Shown piece by piece: positions 48,137 to 55,956 of a stretch of DNA of 64,000 bases. The stretch comes from Nakamurella leprariae (GTDB taxonomy: Bacteria; Actinomycetota; Actinomycetes; Mycobacteriales; Nakamurellaceae), in NCBI RefSeq assembly GCF_016918035.1, contig NZ_JAERWK010000010.1, positions 62,001 through 126,000 of the forward strand. Direction: 5' to 3'. The notes under the pieces are model-generated. The model was given only the letters and a program-made list of their open reading frames with translations. It was not told where the DNA came from and did no database searches. Position 1 is the stretch's first letter. Each line of letters starts with the position of its first letter. The position numbers and the translations under genes were made by a program.

Positions 48137-49576
48137 TCAGTCGCCGGGATTCGGTTCCGGTCCGCGGCGGTCCCCCTGCTGGTAGACGTCCGGGATGCCG
48201 TCCTGGTCGGCGTCGACCGTCTCCAGCGCCTCGATGCGCCGGTAGGTCCGGTTCCGCAGCCGCAGCACCACGGCGGCCAGCAGCGCGGCGAGCAACGAAC
48301 CCGCCAGCACCCCGACCTTCACGTGCTCGCCCGACTCGGTCGGACCGAAGGCCAGCTCGCCGATCAGCAGCGAGACGGTGAAGCCGATCCCACCCAGCAG
48401 GCCGACGCCGAGCAGGTCGGTCCAGCTGAGCTCGTCGGAGAGTCTGGATCGGGTGACCCGGGCGGTCACCGCCGTGGCGACCAGGATGCCGATGGGCTTG
48501 CCCAGCACCAGGCCGACGATGACACCCAGGGTGATGGGATCGGCCAGCGCCCGGCCGATGCCGTCCAGCCCGCCGAGTGGGACGCCCGCCGCGAACAGCG
48601 CGAACACGGGGACGGCGATGCCGGCCGAGATCGGTCGGAAGCGGTGCTCGAAGTGCTCGGCCAGGCCCGGGCCGGCGCCCGGGCCTCCGGCCCGCTGCGA
48701 TCGGACGACCGGCACCACCAGTCCCAGCAGCACGCCGGCCACGGTGGCGTGCACCCCGGAGGCGTGCACCAGCGCCCACGTCACGGCGGCCAGGGGGAGC
48801 AGCAGCCACCAGGACCGGATCCGGCACTGCACCGCGACCGTGAACAGGGCCAGCGGGACCAGCGAGAGCCCCAGCATCGTCAGGTCGAGATCCGAGCTGA
48901 AGAAGATCGCGATGACGGTGATGGCCAGCAGGTCGTCGACGACCGCCAGCGTGAGCAGGAAGGTGCGCAGCGCGGTGGGCAGGTGGCTGCCGATCACCGC
49001 CAGCACGCCGAGCGCGAAGGCGATGTCGGTGGCCGTGGGGATGGCCCATCCATCGGTCGCGCCGCCGGCGTTGAACGCCACGTAGATCAGCGCCGGGACG
49101 GCCATGCCGCCGATCGCCGCCGCGATCGGCACGGCCGCGCGGCGCGGATCCCGCAGGTCGCCGGCCACGAATTCCCGTTTGAGCTCCAGGCCGGCCACGA
49201 AGAAGAAGATCGCCAGCAGCCCGTCGGCGGCCCACTGGGCCACGGTCAGGTCGAGGTGCAGGGCGGCCGGGCCGAAGCTGACCGCGGCGAGGTCGAAGTA
49301 CGACTGCGCCCACGGGGAGTTGGCCCACACCACGGCGATGACGGTGGCCACCAGCAGCAGCGCCCCGCCCACGGTCTCCTGGCGGAGCAGGGCGGCGATG
49401 CGGCGGGCCTCGGGCCAGCTGCCCCGTGACAGCAGGTGCGGCCGGTCGGGGCCGGTGGGACGGGACTGGTCGGTCGGCTGGTCGGTCAACGGGCGCGCCT
49501 CTCCCGGCCGGGCGGCCGAGGTCGTGGGACGGGTCAGGGCGAGCGCCATCGCTCCGCCGACCAGACTTCCCGGCAC
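48137..49576 (-). CDS. nhaA: Na+/H+ antiporter NhaA
   Basis: Membrane antiporter of 479 residues with about 12 helices. The two ion-binding Asp residues are in [25 protein letters not shown] and [13 protein letters not shown] are further NhaA landmarks. The N-terminus is about 70 residues longer than in E. coli and the C-terminus ends in D-Q-D-G-I-P-D-V-Y. The GTG at 49576 was chosen because a TAGGCT box ends 10 nt upstream; an ATG at 49549 is the alternative. Confidence 0.92.
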   Translation of the reverse strand: MPGSLVGGAMALALTRPTTSAARPGEARPLTDQPTDQSRPTGPDRPHLLSRGSWPEARRIAALLRQETVGGALLLVATVIAVVWANSPWAQSYFDLAAVSFGPAALHLDLTVAQWAADGLLAIFFFVAGLELKREFVAGDLRDPRRAAVPIAAAIGGMAVPALIYVAFNAGGATDGWAIPTATDIAFALGVLAVIGSHLPTALRTFLLTLAVVDDLLAITVIAIFFSSDLDLTMLGLSLVPLALFTVAVQCRIRSWWLLLPLAAVTWALVHASGVHATVAGVLLGLVVPVVRSQRAGGPGAGPGLAEHFEHRFRPISAGIAVPVFALFAAGVPLGGLDGIGRALADPITLGVIVGLVLGKPIGILVATAVTARVTRSRLSDELSWTDLLGVGLLGGIGFTVSLLIGELAFGPTESGEHVKVGVLAGSLLAALLAAVVLRLRNRTYRRIEALETVDADQDGIPDVYQQGDRRGPEPNPGD

Positions 49577-49586
49577 ACCGGGTCCT

Positions 49587-49592
49587 AGCCTA
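49587..49592 (-). promoter_or_regulatory. -10 box of nhaA
   Basis: TAGGCT on the minus strand, 10 nt before the GTG at 49576. The remaining spacer to tadB (49593-49856) shows no gene; GATAGC near 49779 is a weak candidate -10 for tadB. Confidence 0.45.
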
Positions 49593-49856
49593 GAGCAGCG
49601 CGGGACCCCGAGCCGACACACAGCACGGCACCCACGGCGCGAAGACCTGCCCGTCCACCCGTTCCGGGCGATGGCCGCCACGGACGAAGGATCCTGCGGT
49701 ACGCCTTCCTTCGCAGGTCAGCGGGTTGTCCACAGCCGAGTGACGACCCTTCCGAAGCCCGCCGGGCCGCCGATAGCGTCTGTCTCCGTCGCCGCCAGGC
49801 CGCGTCTCGCGGGCCCGGGGCGCGGTGATCGAGGGTTCGCGAGGAGGCGTCCGGCA

Positions 49857-50693
49857 GTGGGGTCGTTGCTCGGTCTCGTCGTGGGCATCGGGGTGCTGCT
49901 CGTCTGGCACGGGTGCACCGTGACGCCGTCCGGACGGGCCCGCCGCGTCTCGCGGGAACGCACCCAGGAACTGCTGCTGCAGGCGGGCCTCCCCCGCCTC
50001 CGACCGGGTCAGCTGATCGCCGCCCAGCTCGCAACCGCCCTGCTGGTCGCCGTCGTGGCGGTGATCCTGACCCAGTCGCTCGTGGTGTCGGCGGTCTTCG
50101 GCGCCTTCGGCGCCACGCTGCCCCGGCTGCTCGTGCACCGGCTGCGGGTCAAGCGTCGTTCGGACCTGCGGGAGCTGTGGCCGGAAGTGGTGGACAACCT
50201 GACCTCCGGTGTCCGGGCCGGATTGTCGTTGCCGGAGGCTCTGGCGGGAGTCGGCATCCGAGGCCCGGAGCCGTTGCGGGAGCCCTTCCTCGCCTTCGGC
50301 GCCGACTACCGCGCGAGCGGCCGGTTCGACCACAGCCTGGACCGGCTCAAGGCCGCCCTGGCCGATCCGGTGGGCGACCGGATCTGCGAGTCGCTGCGGG
50401 TCGCCCGCGAGGTCGGCGGCACCGATCTCGGCCGGCTGCTCGGGACGCTCTCGGGGTTCCTGCGGGACGACGCGCGCACCCGCGCCGAACTGCTCGCCCG
50501 GCAGTCCTGGTCGGTCAACGCGGCCCGGATGGCGGTGGCGGCCCCGTGGCTGGTGCTGATGCTGCTGGCCACCCAGCAGGAGACGCTGGCTGCCTACGAC
50601 ACTCCCGTCGGCGCGGTCATCCTGGTCACCGGGGCCGGGTTGTCGGTGCTGGCCTATCGGCTGATGGTCCGGATCGGTCAGATAACGCTCTGA
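49857..50693 (+). CDS. tadB: TadB-type pilus assembly membrane protein, 3' end at prophage junction
   Basis: Type II secretion F-domain protein of 278 residues: two N-terminal helices (about 1-17 and 55-90), the cytosolic helical domain (L-W-P-E-V-V-D-N-L-T-S-G-V-R-A-G-L-S-L-P-E-A-L; R-V-A-R-E-V-G-G-T-D-L-G-R-L-L) and two C-terminal helices. GTG start with AGGAGG upstream. It ends R-L-M-V-R-I-G-Q-I-T-L; family members usually continue R-I-G-R-L-P, so the last codons appear to be replaced by prophage sequence. tadC, its usual partner, is not seen and would lie beyond the prophage. Confidence 0.85.
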   Translation: MGSLLGLVVGIGVLLVWHGCTVTPSGRARRVSRERTQELLLQAGLPRLRPGQLIAAQLATALLVAVVAVILTQSLVVSAVFGAFGATLPRLLVHRLRVKRRSDLRELWPEVVDNLTSGVRAGLSLPEALAGVGIRGPEPLREPFLAFGADYRASGRFDHSLDRLKAALADPVGDRICESLRVAREVGGTDLGRLLGTLSGFLRDDARTRAELLARQSWSVNAARMAVAAPWLVLMLLATQQETLAAYDTPVGAVILVTGAGLSVLAYRLMVRIGQITL

Positions 50694-50695
50694 CC
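50676..50695. other. 20-bp inverted repeat at the tadB/integrase overlap, candidate attL core
   Basis: GGTCAGATAACGCTCTGACC: perfect 7-bp arms around TAACGC. It contains the stop codons of both tadB (50691-50693) and the integrase (50678-50680). It could be the recombination core, an integrase arm site or a short bidirectional terminator. Confidence 0.55.
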
Positions 50696-51865
50696 AGCAA
50701 CGATGTGCAGCGATCTGCTCTGTGTCTGCTCCCAGAATCCATCCCTGAGCGCCGCGAGCGCCCGGTCTTCGTCGTTCGGCCACAGGTGCGCGTACGTGTC
50801 GAGCGTCTCGCGCGAGTTCTTGTGCCCGAGTCTGTCGGCGACCGCGGTCACCGACAGGCCGGCCGCGATGAGGAGCGAGGCGTGAAAGTGGCGCAGGTCG
50901 TGGAACCCGCTTCGCCCGGACGGCGACTCCGGCAGCACCAGGCCGGTGGTGGCCTTCTGCCACATGTCTGAGTACGTCGAGCGGGACAGCGGCAGGCCGC
51001 GGACCCCGGTGAAGATGAGCCCGGACGGGTGCGGGGAGAACCGCACGAGGTGGTCGCGGACGACGTCGGCGGCCAGGGCGTCGATGCGGACCGACCGGTC
51101 CGATCGTGGTGTCTTCGGCGGGCCCCAGGTCGGCGTCGTGGTGGCGAGCTGACGGTCGACGCGGACGGTGCCGGTGCCGTCCGGGTGGAAGCTGACACGG
51201 TCGGCAGTGAGGCCGCGCAGCTCGGATAGCCGCAGGCCGCTCGCCGCGGCGAGCAGCACCATCGCCCGAGACGACGGGTGGATCGTTTCGGCGATGTGGT
51301 GCACCTGGTTGACGGTGAGCGGCACGACCCGGTGCTTCAGCACGATCGGCAGGTTGATCTTCCGGCATGGTGTGCGCGGGATCAGGTCGTCCTCGACGGC
51401 CGACCCGAGGATCGCGGCGAGCGTCTGGTAGATCCCCAGGACGCTGTTTGGGGCGAGTCGGTCGGCCCAGGCGTTCACGGCGTCCTGCACGTCGGCGCGG
51501 GTGACGGCCTGCAGGCGGTGCTCGCCGAGGCGGGGTTCGATGTGCAAGCGCCATCGGTTGTCGAGGGTGTCGCGGCTGCGGTCGCGGTGCTGCAGCTGCG
51601 AGGCGAGCCACCGGGCGCCGTACTCGCCCACGCTGATCTTCGAGTCGGCGACGTAGGTGCCGGCGCGCTGGTCCACGTCCACCCTTGCGAGGTGGGCAAC
51701 GGCTTGGTCCTTGAGCTCGAACGATCTGGTGCGGCGCCGACCGCTCGCGTCCCAGACCGCGACCCACCGCTTGCCCTGTCCCCAGCGGGCAGTCCTTGCA
51801 CGAGTGGCCCGACCGCGCGAGTCAGGAGGGCCGGGCTTCGTCCAGAGGTCGCCGACGTGCCCCAC
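50678..51865 (-). CDS. int: phage tyrosine recombinase (integrase)
   Basis: 395 residues from the GTG at 51865, which follows the stop of the upstream small ORF by 2 bp. N-terminal arm-binding part (W-V-A-V-W-D-A-S-G-R-R), SAM-like core-binding domain (about 80-165), then the catalytic domain with R in A-A-S-G-L-R-L-S-E-L-R-G, H-x-x-R in F-H-D-L-R-H, H348 in L-G-H-K-N-S and the nucleophile Y358 in L-D-T-Y-A-H-L. It runs towards and overlaps the tadB 3' end by 16 bp, so the attachment site is next to its own 3' end. Confidence 0.95.
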   Translation of the reverse strand: MGHVGDLWTKPGPPDSRGRATRARTARWGQGKRWVAVWDASGRRRTRSFELKDQAVAHLARVDVDQRAGTYVADSKISVGEYGARWLASQLQHRDRSRDTLDNRWRLHIEPRLGEHRLQAVTRADVQDAVNAWADRLAPNSVLGIYQTLAAILGSAVEDDLIPRTPCRKINLPIVLKHRVVPLTVNQVHHIAETIHPSSRAMVLLAAASGLRLSELRGLTADRVSFHPDGTGTVRVDRQLATTTPTWGPPKTPRSDRSVRIDALAADVVRDHLVRFSPHPSGLIFTGVRGLPLSRSTYSDMWQKATTGLVLPESPSGRSGFHDLRHFHASLLIAAGLSVTAVADRLGHKNSRETLDTYAHLWPNDEDRALAALRDGFWEQTQSRSLHIVAGQSVI

Positions 51866-51867
51866 CG

Positions 51868-52065
51868 TCAGTTGGCCTTGCGGCGGTCTCGGCGAGCTTG
51901 TCGGAGAGATGCGATGTCGATGATGTCTGCCTCGGCTGCTGTGTCGGCGGGTTCGTCGTCTAGCGCGAATGCGAGGGCAGCTTGGAAGCCGGCGGCGAAC
52001 CCCTTGGTGTATCCGTGTCCGTGTCCGTCGTGCCACGCCACGTTAAGTGCCGACTCCGGCGTCAT
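51868..52065 (-). CDS. small hypothetical phage protein upstream of int
   Basis: 65 residues (M-T-P-E-S-A-L-N-V-A-W-H-D-G-H start, then an Ala-rich helix and a basic end). GGGGAG lies 10 nt before the ATG and the stop is 2 bp before the integrase GTG, which argues for a real coupled gene. No domain recognised. Confidence 0.6.
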   Translation of the reverse strand: MTPESALNVAWHDGHGHGYTKGFAAGFQAALAFALDDEPADTAAEADIIDIASLRQARRDRRKAN

Positions 52066-52109
52066 CACTCCGTGTCTCCCCAGTCCCTCGGATGGTGCTC
52101 AAGATCGCT

Positions 52110-52535
52110 TCATCCTGAACGGGCGGTCGTCGTATCGGCGTCCCCCGATGGTCGGGTTACCGAACCGTGACCGATCACTGGCCGTAGGTCAAATTCCCGA
52201 GCTAGTCGCTCGATCAGAGCTTGAGAGTCTGGACCTGGTTGGGCAACTACCTGCGGGAATGCGGTTCTGACGAGATCAGTGAGATGGGTGATTCGCCCCA
52301 AGCGTCCAGCGAGTTCGGCGATTAGCTGGGCATCAGTGGCGTCGGCCAGTGAAACGTTCGTGTTTTCGCGCCGAGTACCGAGGTTGCGCACACGCTCTGC
52401 AACCGCAGCTGGGATTGGTTTCTGCCCTGACAGAAAGTAAGCGACCTGACGCGGACTGACACCGAGTCGGGCCGCGAGTTCGCGTTGACTGACCCCCAGT
52501 CGTCGTTGCGTCTGCACCAGTTCCTCGGCTGTCAC
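52110..52535 (-). CDS. XRE-family HTH protein, likely phage repressor
   Basis: 141 residues. Helix-turn-helix at about 12-45: V-S-Q-R-E-L-A-A-R-L-G-V-S-P-R-Q-V-A-Y-F-L-S-G. The rest is helical without peptidase or dimerisation motifs known to me. GTG start at 52535. It is divergent from the early operon, the usual position of an immunity repressor, and its start codon lies inside an inverted repeat that may be its own operator. Confidence 0.82.
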   Translation of the reverse strand: MTAEELVQTQRRLGVSQRELAARLGVSPRQVAYFLSGQKPIPAAVAERVRNLGTRRENTNVSLADATDAQLIAELAGRLGRITHLTDLVRTAFPQVVAQPGPDSQALIERLAREFDLRPVIGHGSVTRPSGDADTTTARSG

Positions 52536-52549
52536 TCACTAAGAGTGAC
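52531..52549. promoter_or_regulatory. operator-like inverted repeat over the repressor start
   Basis: GTCACTCACTAAGAGTGAC: 7-bp perfect arms, 5-bp spacer, covering the GTG start of the XRE gene. Suggests autoregulation. Confidence 0.6.
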
Positions 52550-52570
52550 ACGGGACCAGACAGCACGCCA

Positions 52571-52587
52571 ACTGCACGAGACTGCAC
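52571..52587 (-). promoter_or_regulatory. tandem TGCAG boxes upstream of the repressor gene
   Basis: ACTGCAC at 52571 and 52581, 10 bp apart, that is, GTGCAG boxes in the direction of repressor transcription. They mirror the pair in front of the early promoter. Confidence 0.5.
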
Positions 52588-52667
52588 ACGTGCTGATCAC
52601 GCAGCGCTAGGTGCATAGCCGACTACGCGCCGTTCGGCGTAGCTGCCGCGCAGATTGCTGCATGGTG

Positions 52668-52697
52668 TTGCACTGTGCAGGATCTGTGCAGTAGATT
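52668..52697 (+). promoter_or_regulatory. early rightward phage promoter with tandem operator boxes
   Basis: -35 TTGCAC (52668-52673), 18-bp spacer, -10 TAGATT (52692-52697), 6 nt before the ATG at 52704, so probably leaderless. The spacer is filled by two identical boxes CTGTGCAG (52673 and 52684, 11 bp apart), placing any bound protein between -35 and -10. Confidence 0.65.
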
Positions 52698-52703
52698 CCT
52701 TGC

Positions 52704-52910
52704 ATGACCAGCACCCAACCCGCGGAACCGCAGCAACTGCGGTTCTACAAAGTGCGTGAGGTCGCTCAGATCACCCGTCAGTCCGAGTGGGGCATCCGGC
52801 GACTGATCCGTTCCGGCCAGATCCCGGCCGTCCGCCACGGGAAGTTCCTGCTCGTGCCCGTGGACGGCTTCGAGGCGTACCTCGCCGCTCTTCCTCGCGT
52901 CGGCGAGTGA
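52704..52910 (+). CDS. excisionase-like helix-turn-helix protein
   Basis: 68 residues of the winged-HTH (MerR/AlpA/Xis) type: F-Y-K-V-R-E-V-A-Q-I-T-R-Q-S-E-W-G-I-R-R-L-I-R-S-G with the wing I-P-A-V-R-H-G-K-F. First gene rightward from the control region. Such proteins act as excisionases or small regulators in integrative phages. Confidence 0.8.
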   Translation: MTSTQPAEPQQLRFYKVREVAQITRQSEWGIRRLIRSGQIPAVRHGKFLLVPVDGFEAYLAALPRVGE

Positions 52911-52929
52911 CCCCTGCCTCAACACAGAC

Positions 52930-52961
52930 GGCCCGGTTGGTGTGTCACCACCAACCGGGCC
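52930..52961 (+). terminator. hairpin after the excisionase-like gene
   Basis: Perfect 13-bp stem GGCCCGGTTGGTG with loop TGTCAC, 19 bp past the stop at 52910. It would limit read-through into the recombination and replication operon, a place where phages often use antitermination. Confidence 0.75.
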
Positions 52962-53000
52962 ATGACCAGAGCCGTCCCGAGTCACCGAAGGGAACCAGTC

Positions 53001-53168
53001 ATGAGCACCGTAGCAACCACCCCAGACATTGAGAGGCACGCGAGAGCGATGGATCTCGAATGTCTCCGGGAGCTGAGGATCTCGCGGCACCACCTGGACC
53101 TCGCGCTGGACGCCGGCCATCGCGCCGACCTCATCCGGAAGGGCCTGCTGCCCGTGAGCGCGGCATGA
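53001..53168 (+). CDS. small hypothetical phage protein
   Basis: 55 residues; GAAGGG 6 nt before the ATG. Helical, charged (H-A-R-A-M-D-L-E-C-L-R-E-L-R). Stop overlaps the next start (ATGA). Not recognised. Confidence 0.6.
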   Translation: MSTVATTPDIERHARAMDLECLRELRISRHHLDLALDAGHRADLIRKGLLPVSAA

Positions 53169-53533
53169 ACCGCCAGTCGCCGGGGCCGTCCCGCCCCACG
53201 AAGGAAGAGGCGATCGCCGCCGCGGGCATGGCACTCGCCCGCCTCAACACGCTCCGCGCTCAGCGCGCTGCCGCCGAGGCAGCGACGGTTGTTGATGAGT
53301 GGGAGGAACCGAACCCGTCGGTCCCGATGATCACGATCCAGACCCGGGCGGACTCCGCCGGGAACATCGACCGTCACAACGTCGGCGACCCCACCCCGAT
53401 CCTGGAAGTGCGGATGCCGTGGCTCCCGTGCACGGGGTTCACGGACCTGGCGTGGCTCACCCCCGTCGAGGCGCGCAGGATCGCGGACGTCCTGGTCATG
53501 GGTGCTGATCTGGCTGAGCGGGTCGCGCGATGA
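53165..53533 (+). CDS. hypothetical phage protein
   Basis: 122 residues: helical first half (E-E-A-I-A-A-A-G-M-A-L-A-R-L-N-T-L), then a beta-rich half with P-M-I-T-I-Q-T-R-A and a closing helix W-L-T-P-V-E-A-R-R-I-A-D-V-L. Coupled on both sides by ATGA overlaps. No family assigned. Confidence 0.65.
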   Translation: MNRQSPGPSRPTKEEAIAAAGMALARLNTLRAQRAAAEAATVVDEWEEPNPSVPMITIQTRADSAGNIDRHNVGDPTPILEVRMPWLPCTGFTDLAWLTPVEARRIADVLVMGADLAERVAR

Positions 53534-54600
53534 CCGCCGCCACGATCACGCCCCTCACGGCCGCGAACTACGCCATCCCCGCTGCCACGGTCGTCATGTC
53601 GGCCGCGAGGATGGCCGAGGACCGGGACGCCTGGTTGGAGCTGCGCCGCACCGGTGTGACCGCGACGGACGCCCGCGTCCTCGCCGGCCACGGGTACTCG
53701 GGCGAGACGGTGTTCGGGCGGTGGCAGGAGAAGGTCGACTTCCCCGCCGCCGACGACGCACCTGACGTCGAGCGCGACGCCGATGAGGACCTGTCGTTGC
53801 AGTTGGGGAACGACATCGAGCCGATCATCGAGAAGTACGCGGAGCGGCACCTGGGTGTGGCGATGCGCCGCGTCGGGATGCTCCGCAACCGCGCCCATCC
53901 TCACCTGTTGGCGTCGCCGGACCGTCTCACGAGCGATGGTGGCCTGGCCGAGTTCAAGCACACGTCGACGTGGTACCTGCGGACCTATCAGGACCACGAC
54001 TCGCCGTGGACGAACCGGGCGGGCTGGACCCTGCCGCCGGCGTGGCTGACGCAGTGCCTGCACCAGCTCCTCGTGTCCGGTCGCTCCCACGTGTGGGTGT
54101 GCGCGCTGATCGCTGAGGACCGGCGCATGACGTACTGGGCCGTCCACCAGGACGAGCTTGAGCAGGCCGTCCTCGCCGAGCTCGCCGGCACGTTCTGGGC
54201 CCACGTGAAGACCGCAACTCCCCCGCCGATCACGTGGGACACCGTGACCGCGGCCGAGGTGAAGGCCCGCTACCCGCAGGCGAAGACCGAGTCGGTCACC
54301 GTGGAGGACCCGTCCGTCATCCAGGCGTTGATCGCTGACCGGGCCGCGTACAAGGCCCGCATCAAGGACCTCACCGTCGACCTGGACCAGGTCGAGAACC
54401 GGTTGCGCGTCGCAGCCGGTGACGCCGCGGAGGTCCTCGCCCCGAGCGGTGAGCGGCTGTTCCGGTATTCGCTGGCCACCCGCCGCACCGTCGACTACAA
54501 GCGCATGGCCGCCGACCTGCTGCCCGACGTCGACGTCACCCCCTACACGACCGTGACCCCCTACCGCTCCCTGGGCGGTTTCCCGAAGGCAGCGAAGTGA
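53530..54600 (+). CDS. YqaJ-type viral recombinase exonuclease
   Basis: 356 residues of the lambda-exonuclease-like YqaJ family. R-R-T-G-V-T-A-T-D at about 40, G-N-D-I-E-P-I-I-E-K-Y, A-S-P-D-R-L and the E-x-K of L-A-E-F-K-H form the nuclease core; Q-C-L-H-Q-L-L-V-S-G follows. A C-terminal helical part (about 255-310) is a coiled coil. Directly followed (TGATG) by the single-strand annealing protein, giving the standard two-component phage recombination pair. Confidence 0.9.
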   Translation: MTAATITPLTAANYAIPAATVVMSAARMAEDRDAWLELRRTGVTATDARVLAGHGYSGETVFGRWQEKVDFPAADDAPDVERDADEDLSLQLGNDIEPIIEKYAERHLGVAMRRVGMLRNRAHPHLLASPDRLTSDGGLAEFKHTSTWYLRTYQDHDSPWTNRAGWTLPPAWLTQCLHQLLVSGRSHVWVCALIAEDRRMTYWAVHQDELEQAVLAELAGTFWAHVKTATPPPITWDTVTAAEVKARYPQAKTESVTVEDPSVIQALIADRAAYKARIKDLTVDLDQVENRLRVAAGDAAEVLAPSGERLFRYSLATRRTVDYKRMAADLLPDVDVTPYTTVTPYRSLGGFPKAAK

Positions 54601-55508
54601 TGACGACCAGCACGACGATCGAGAAGCAGCAGGGCGGGGCCCTGCACGTCTCCCCCGGCCAAACCGAGTGGGCTCCGGAGCAGCAGGCGGCGTTGCGGCA
54701 GCTCGGCCTCGAAGACGCCACCGCCGGTGACATGTCGGTGTTCCTGCACGTGTGCCAGCGCACCGGCCTCGACCCGTTCGCCCGGCAGCTGTACATGATC
54801 GGCCGCAAGGCCAAGCAGTGGGATCCGAAGACCCGCTCCGAGTCCTGGACGACGAAGTACACGATCCAGGCCGGCATCGACGGGCTCCGCCTGGTCGCTG
54901 ACCGCACCGGCAAGTACGTCGGGCAACTCGGTCCGCAGTGGTGCGGCGAAGACGGGCAGTGGCGCGACGTGTGGCTGTCCGACAAGCCCCCGGCCGCCGC
55001 GCGGGTCGCCGTGCTGCGCCAGGACTTCCGGGAGCCGCTGTGGGCGGTCGCGATCTTCCGGGAGTACGCCCAGACCACCAGGGACGGCCTGACCCGCATG
55101 TGGGCGGAGAAGCCGGCTCTGATGATCGCGAAGGTCGCGGAGGCCCTCGCGCTGCGCAAGGCGTTCCCGCAGGACCTCTCCGGGATCTACACGTCCGAGG
55201 AGATGTCGCAGGCCGATCAGGCCGCGGCCATCGGCGGCCCGGCTGCGCCGGGGGCAGATCAGGGCTCGACGCCTCCGCCCGCGCTGCCGGAAGGTTTCGA
55301 CGAGGCGGTCGCCGAGGCGATCCGCGACGAGGACCTCGATGGGCTGCTGGACCTGCACGCGATGGCGGTGCAGGCCGGGCATCAGGTCCACGTCGCCCGC
55401 ATCGTCGCCGCGGGCAAGCAGGTGAGGGCCAGGATCGCCGAGCGCGAGAAGGCAGCCCAGGACGACGTCGTCGATGGCGAGGTCGTCGAGGACCCGGAGA
55501 CGACCTGA
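54600..55508 (+). CDS. bet: single-strand annealing recombinase (Bet/RecT superfamily)
   Basis: 302 residues. Bet landmarks: F-L-H-V-C-Q-R-T-G-L-D-P-F-A-R-Q-L-Y near 45-62, I-Q-A-G-I-D-G-L-R, and the M-I-A-K-V-A-E-A-L-A-L-R-K-A-F-P region near 180. The C-terminal 90 residues are acidic and variable. Anneals the 3' strand produced by the YqaJ exonuclease next door. Confidence 0.92.
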   Translation: MTTSTTIEKQQGGALHVSPGQTEWAPEQQAALRQLGLEDATAGDMSVFLHVCQRTGLDPFARQLYMIGRKAKQWDPKTRSESWTTKYTIQAGIDGLRLVADRTGKYVGQLGPQWCGEDGQWRDVWLSDKPPAAARVAVLRQDFREPLWAVAIFREYAQTTRDGLTRMWAEKPALMIAKVAEALALRKAFPQDLSGIYTSEEMSQADQAAAIGGPAAPGADQGSTPPPALPEGFDEAVAEAIRDEDLDGLLDLHAMAVQAGHQVHVARIVAAGKQVRARIAEREKAAQDDVVDGEVVEDPETT

Positions 55509-55723
55509 TGTCTCGGGGCCGGCCGTTGGCGGACACGATCGAGGACATCGAGGTGTGCCTCATGTCGACGACGGACGCGGAGATGGTGGCGCGCCGGTTG
55601 GGGGTGCGGCGGGCGTCGGTGATCGCCGCGTGCCGGCGCGCTGGCCGCCCTGATCTGTCGGAGCGGTTCTTCCGCCCTGAGCCGCACAGCAGCGGCCAAC
55701 TCAAGAGATGGGGGTGCGCATGA
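55508..55723 (+). CDS. small HTH-like phage protein
   Basis: 71 residues, with a probable helix-turn-helix D-A-E-M-V-A-R-R-L-G-V-R-R-A-S-V-I-A-A-C-R-R-A-G. Overlaps both neighbours. Possibly a regulator or DNA-binding accessory factor; not identified. Confidence 0.6.
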   Translation: MSRGRPLADTIEDIEVCLMSTTDAEMVARRLGVRRASVIAACRRAGRPDLSERFFRPEPHSSGQLKRWGCA

Positions 55724-55956
55724 CCGTGCACCGATGGGGTTCGTGGATCCGTCTCAACAACGAGAACGTCGGCATCCCCGTGCCCGAAGCTGGTTACACC
55801 TACAGCGTCCCTGTGCACGAACTGTTGGACGCAGCCGGAGCCGCATTCTGGCTGTCGCACCTGTCCGAGAAGGGATGGGTCACGACAGCTGACCTGAGCG
55901 CGCTCCGGACGGTCATCGCCGACCTGCGGGACGAAGCCACGGAGGCGTCCGTCTGA
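55720..55956 (+). CDS. small hypothetical phage protein
   Basis: 78 residues from the ATG at 55720, in 4-bp overlap with the previous stop; ends TGATG with the next gene. Contains W-I-R-L-N-N-E-N-V-G and a helix H-E-L-L-D-A-A-G-A-A-F-W. Not recognised. Confidence 0.6.
   Translation: MTVHRWGSWIRLNNENVGIPVPEAGYTYSVPVHELLDAAGAAFWLSHLSEKGWVTTADLSALRTVIADLRDEATEASV

Noticed and set aside
52623-52642. CTACGC/GCGTAG hairpin in the phage control region
   Set aside because: Only 6-bp arms with an 8-nt loop in GC-rich DNA; too weak to call next to the clearer operator repeats.
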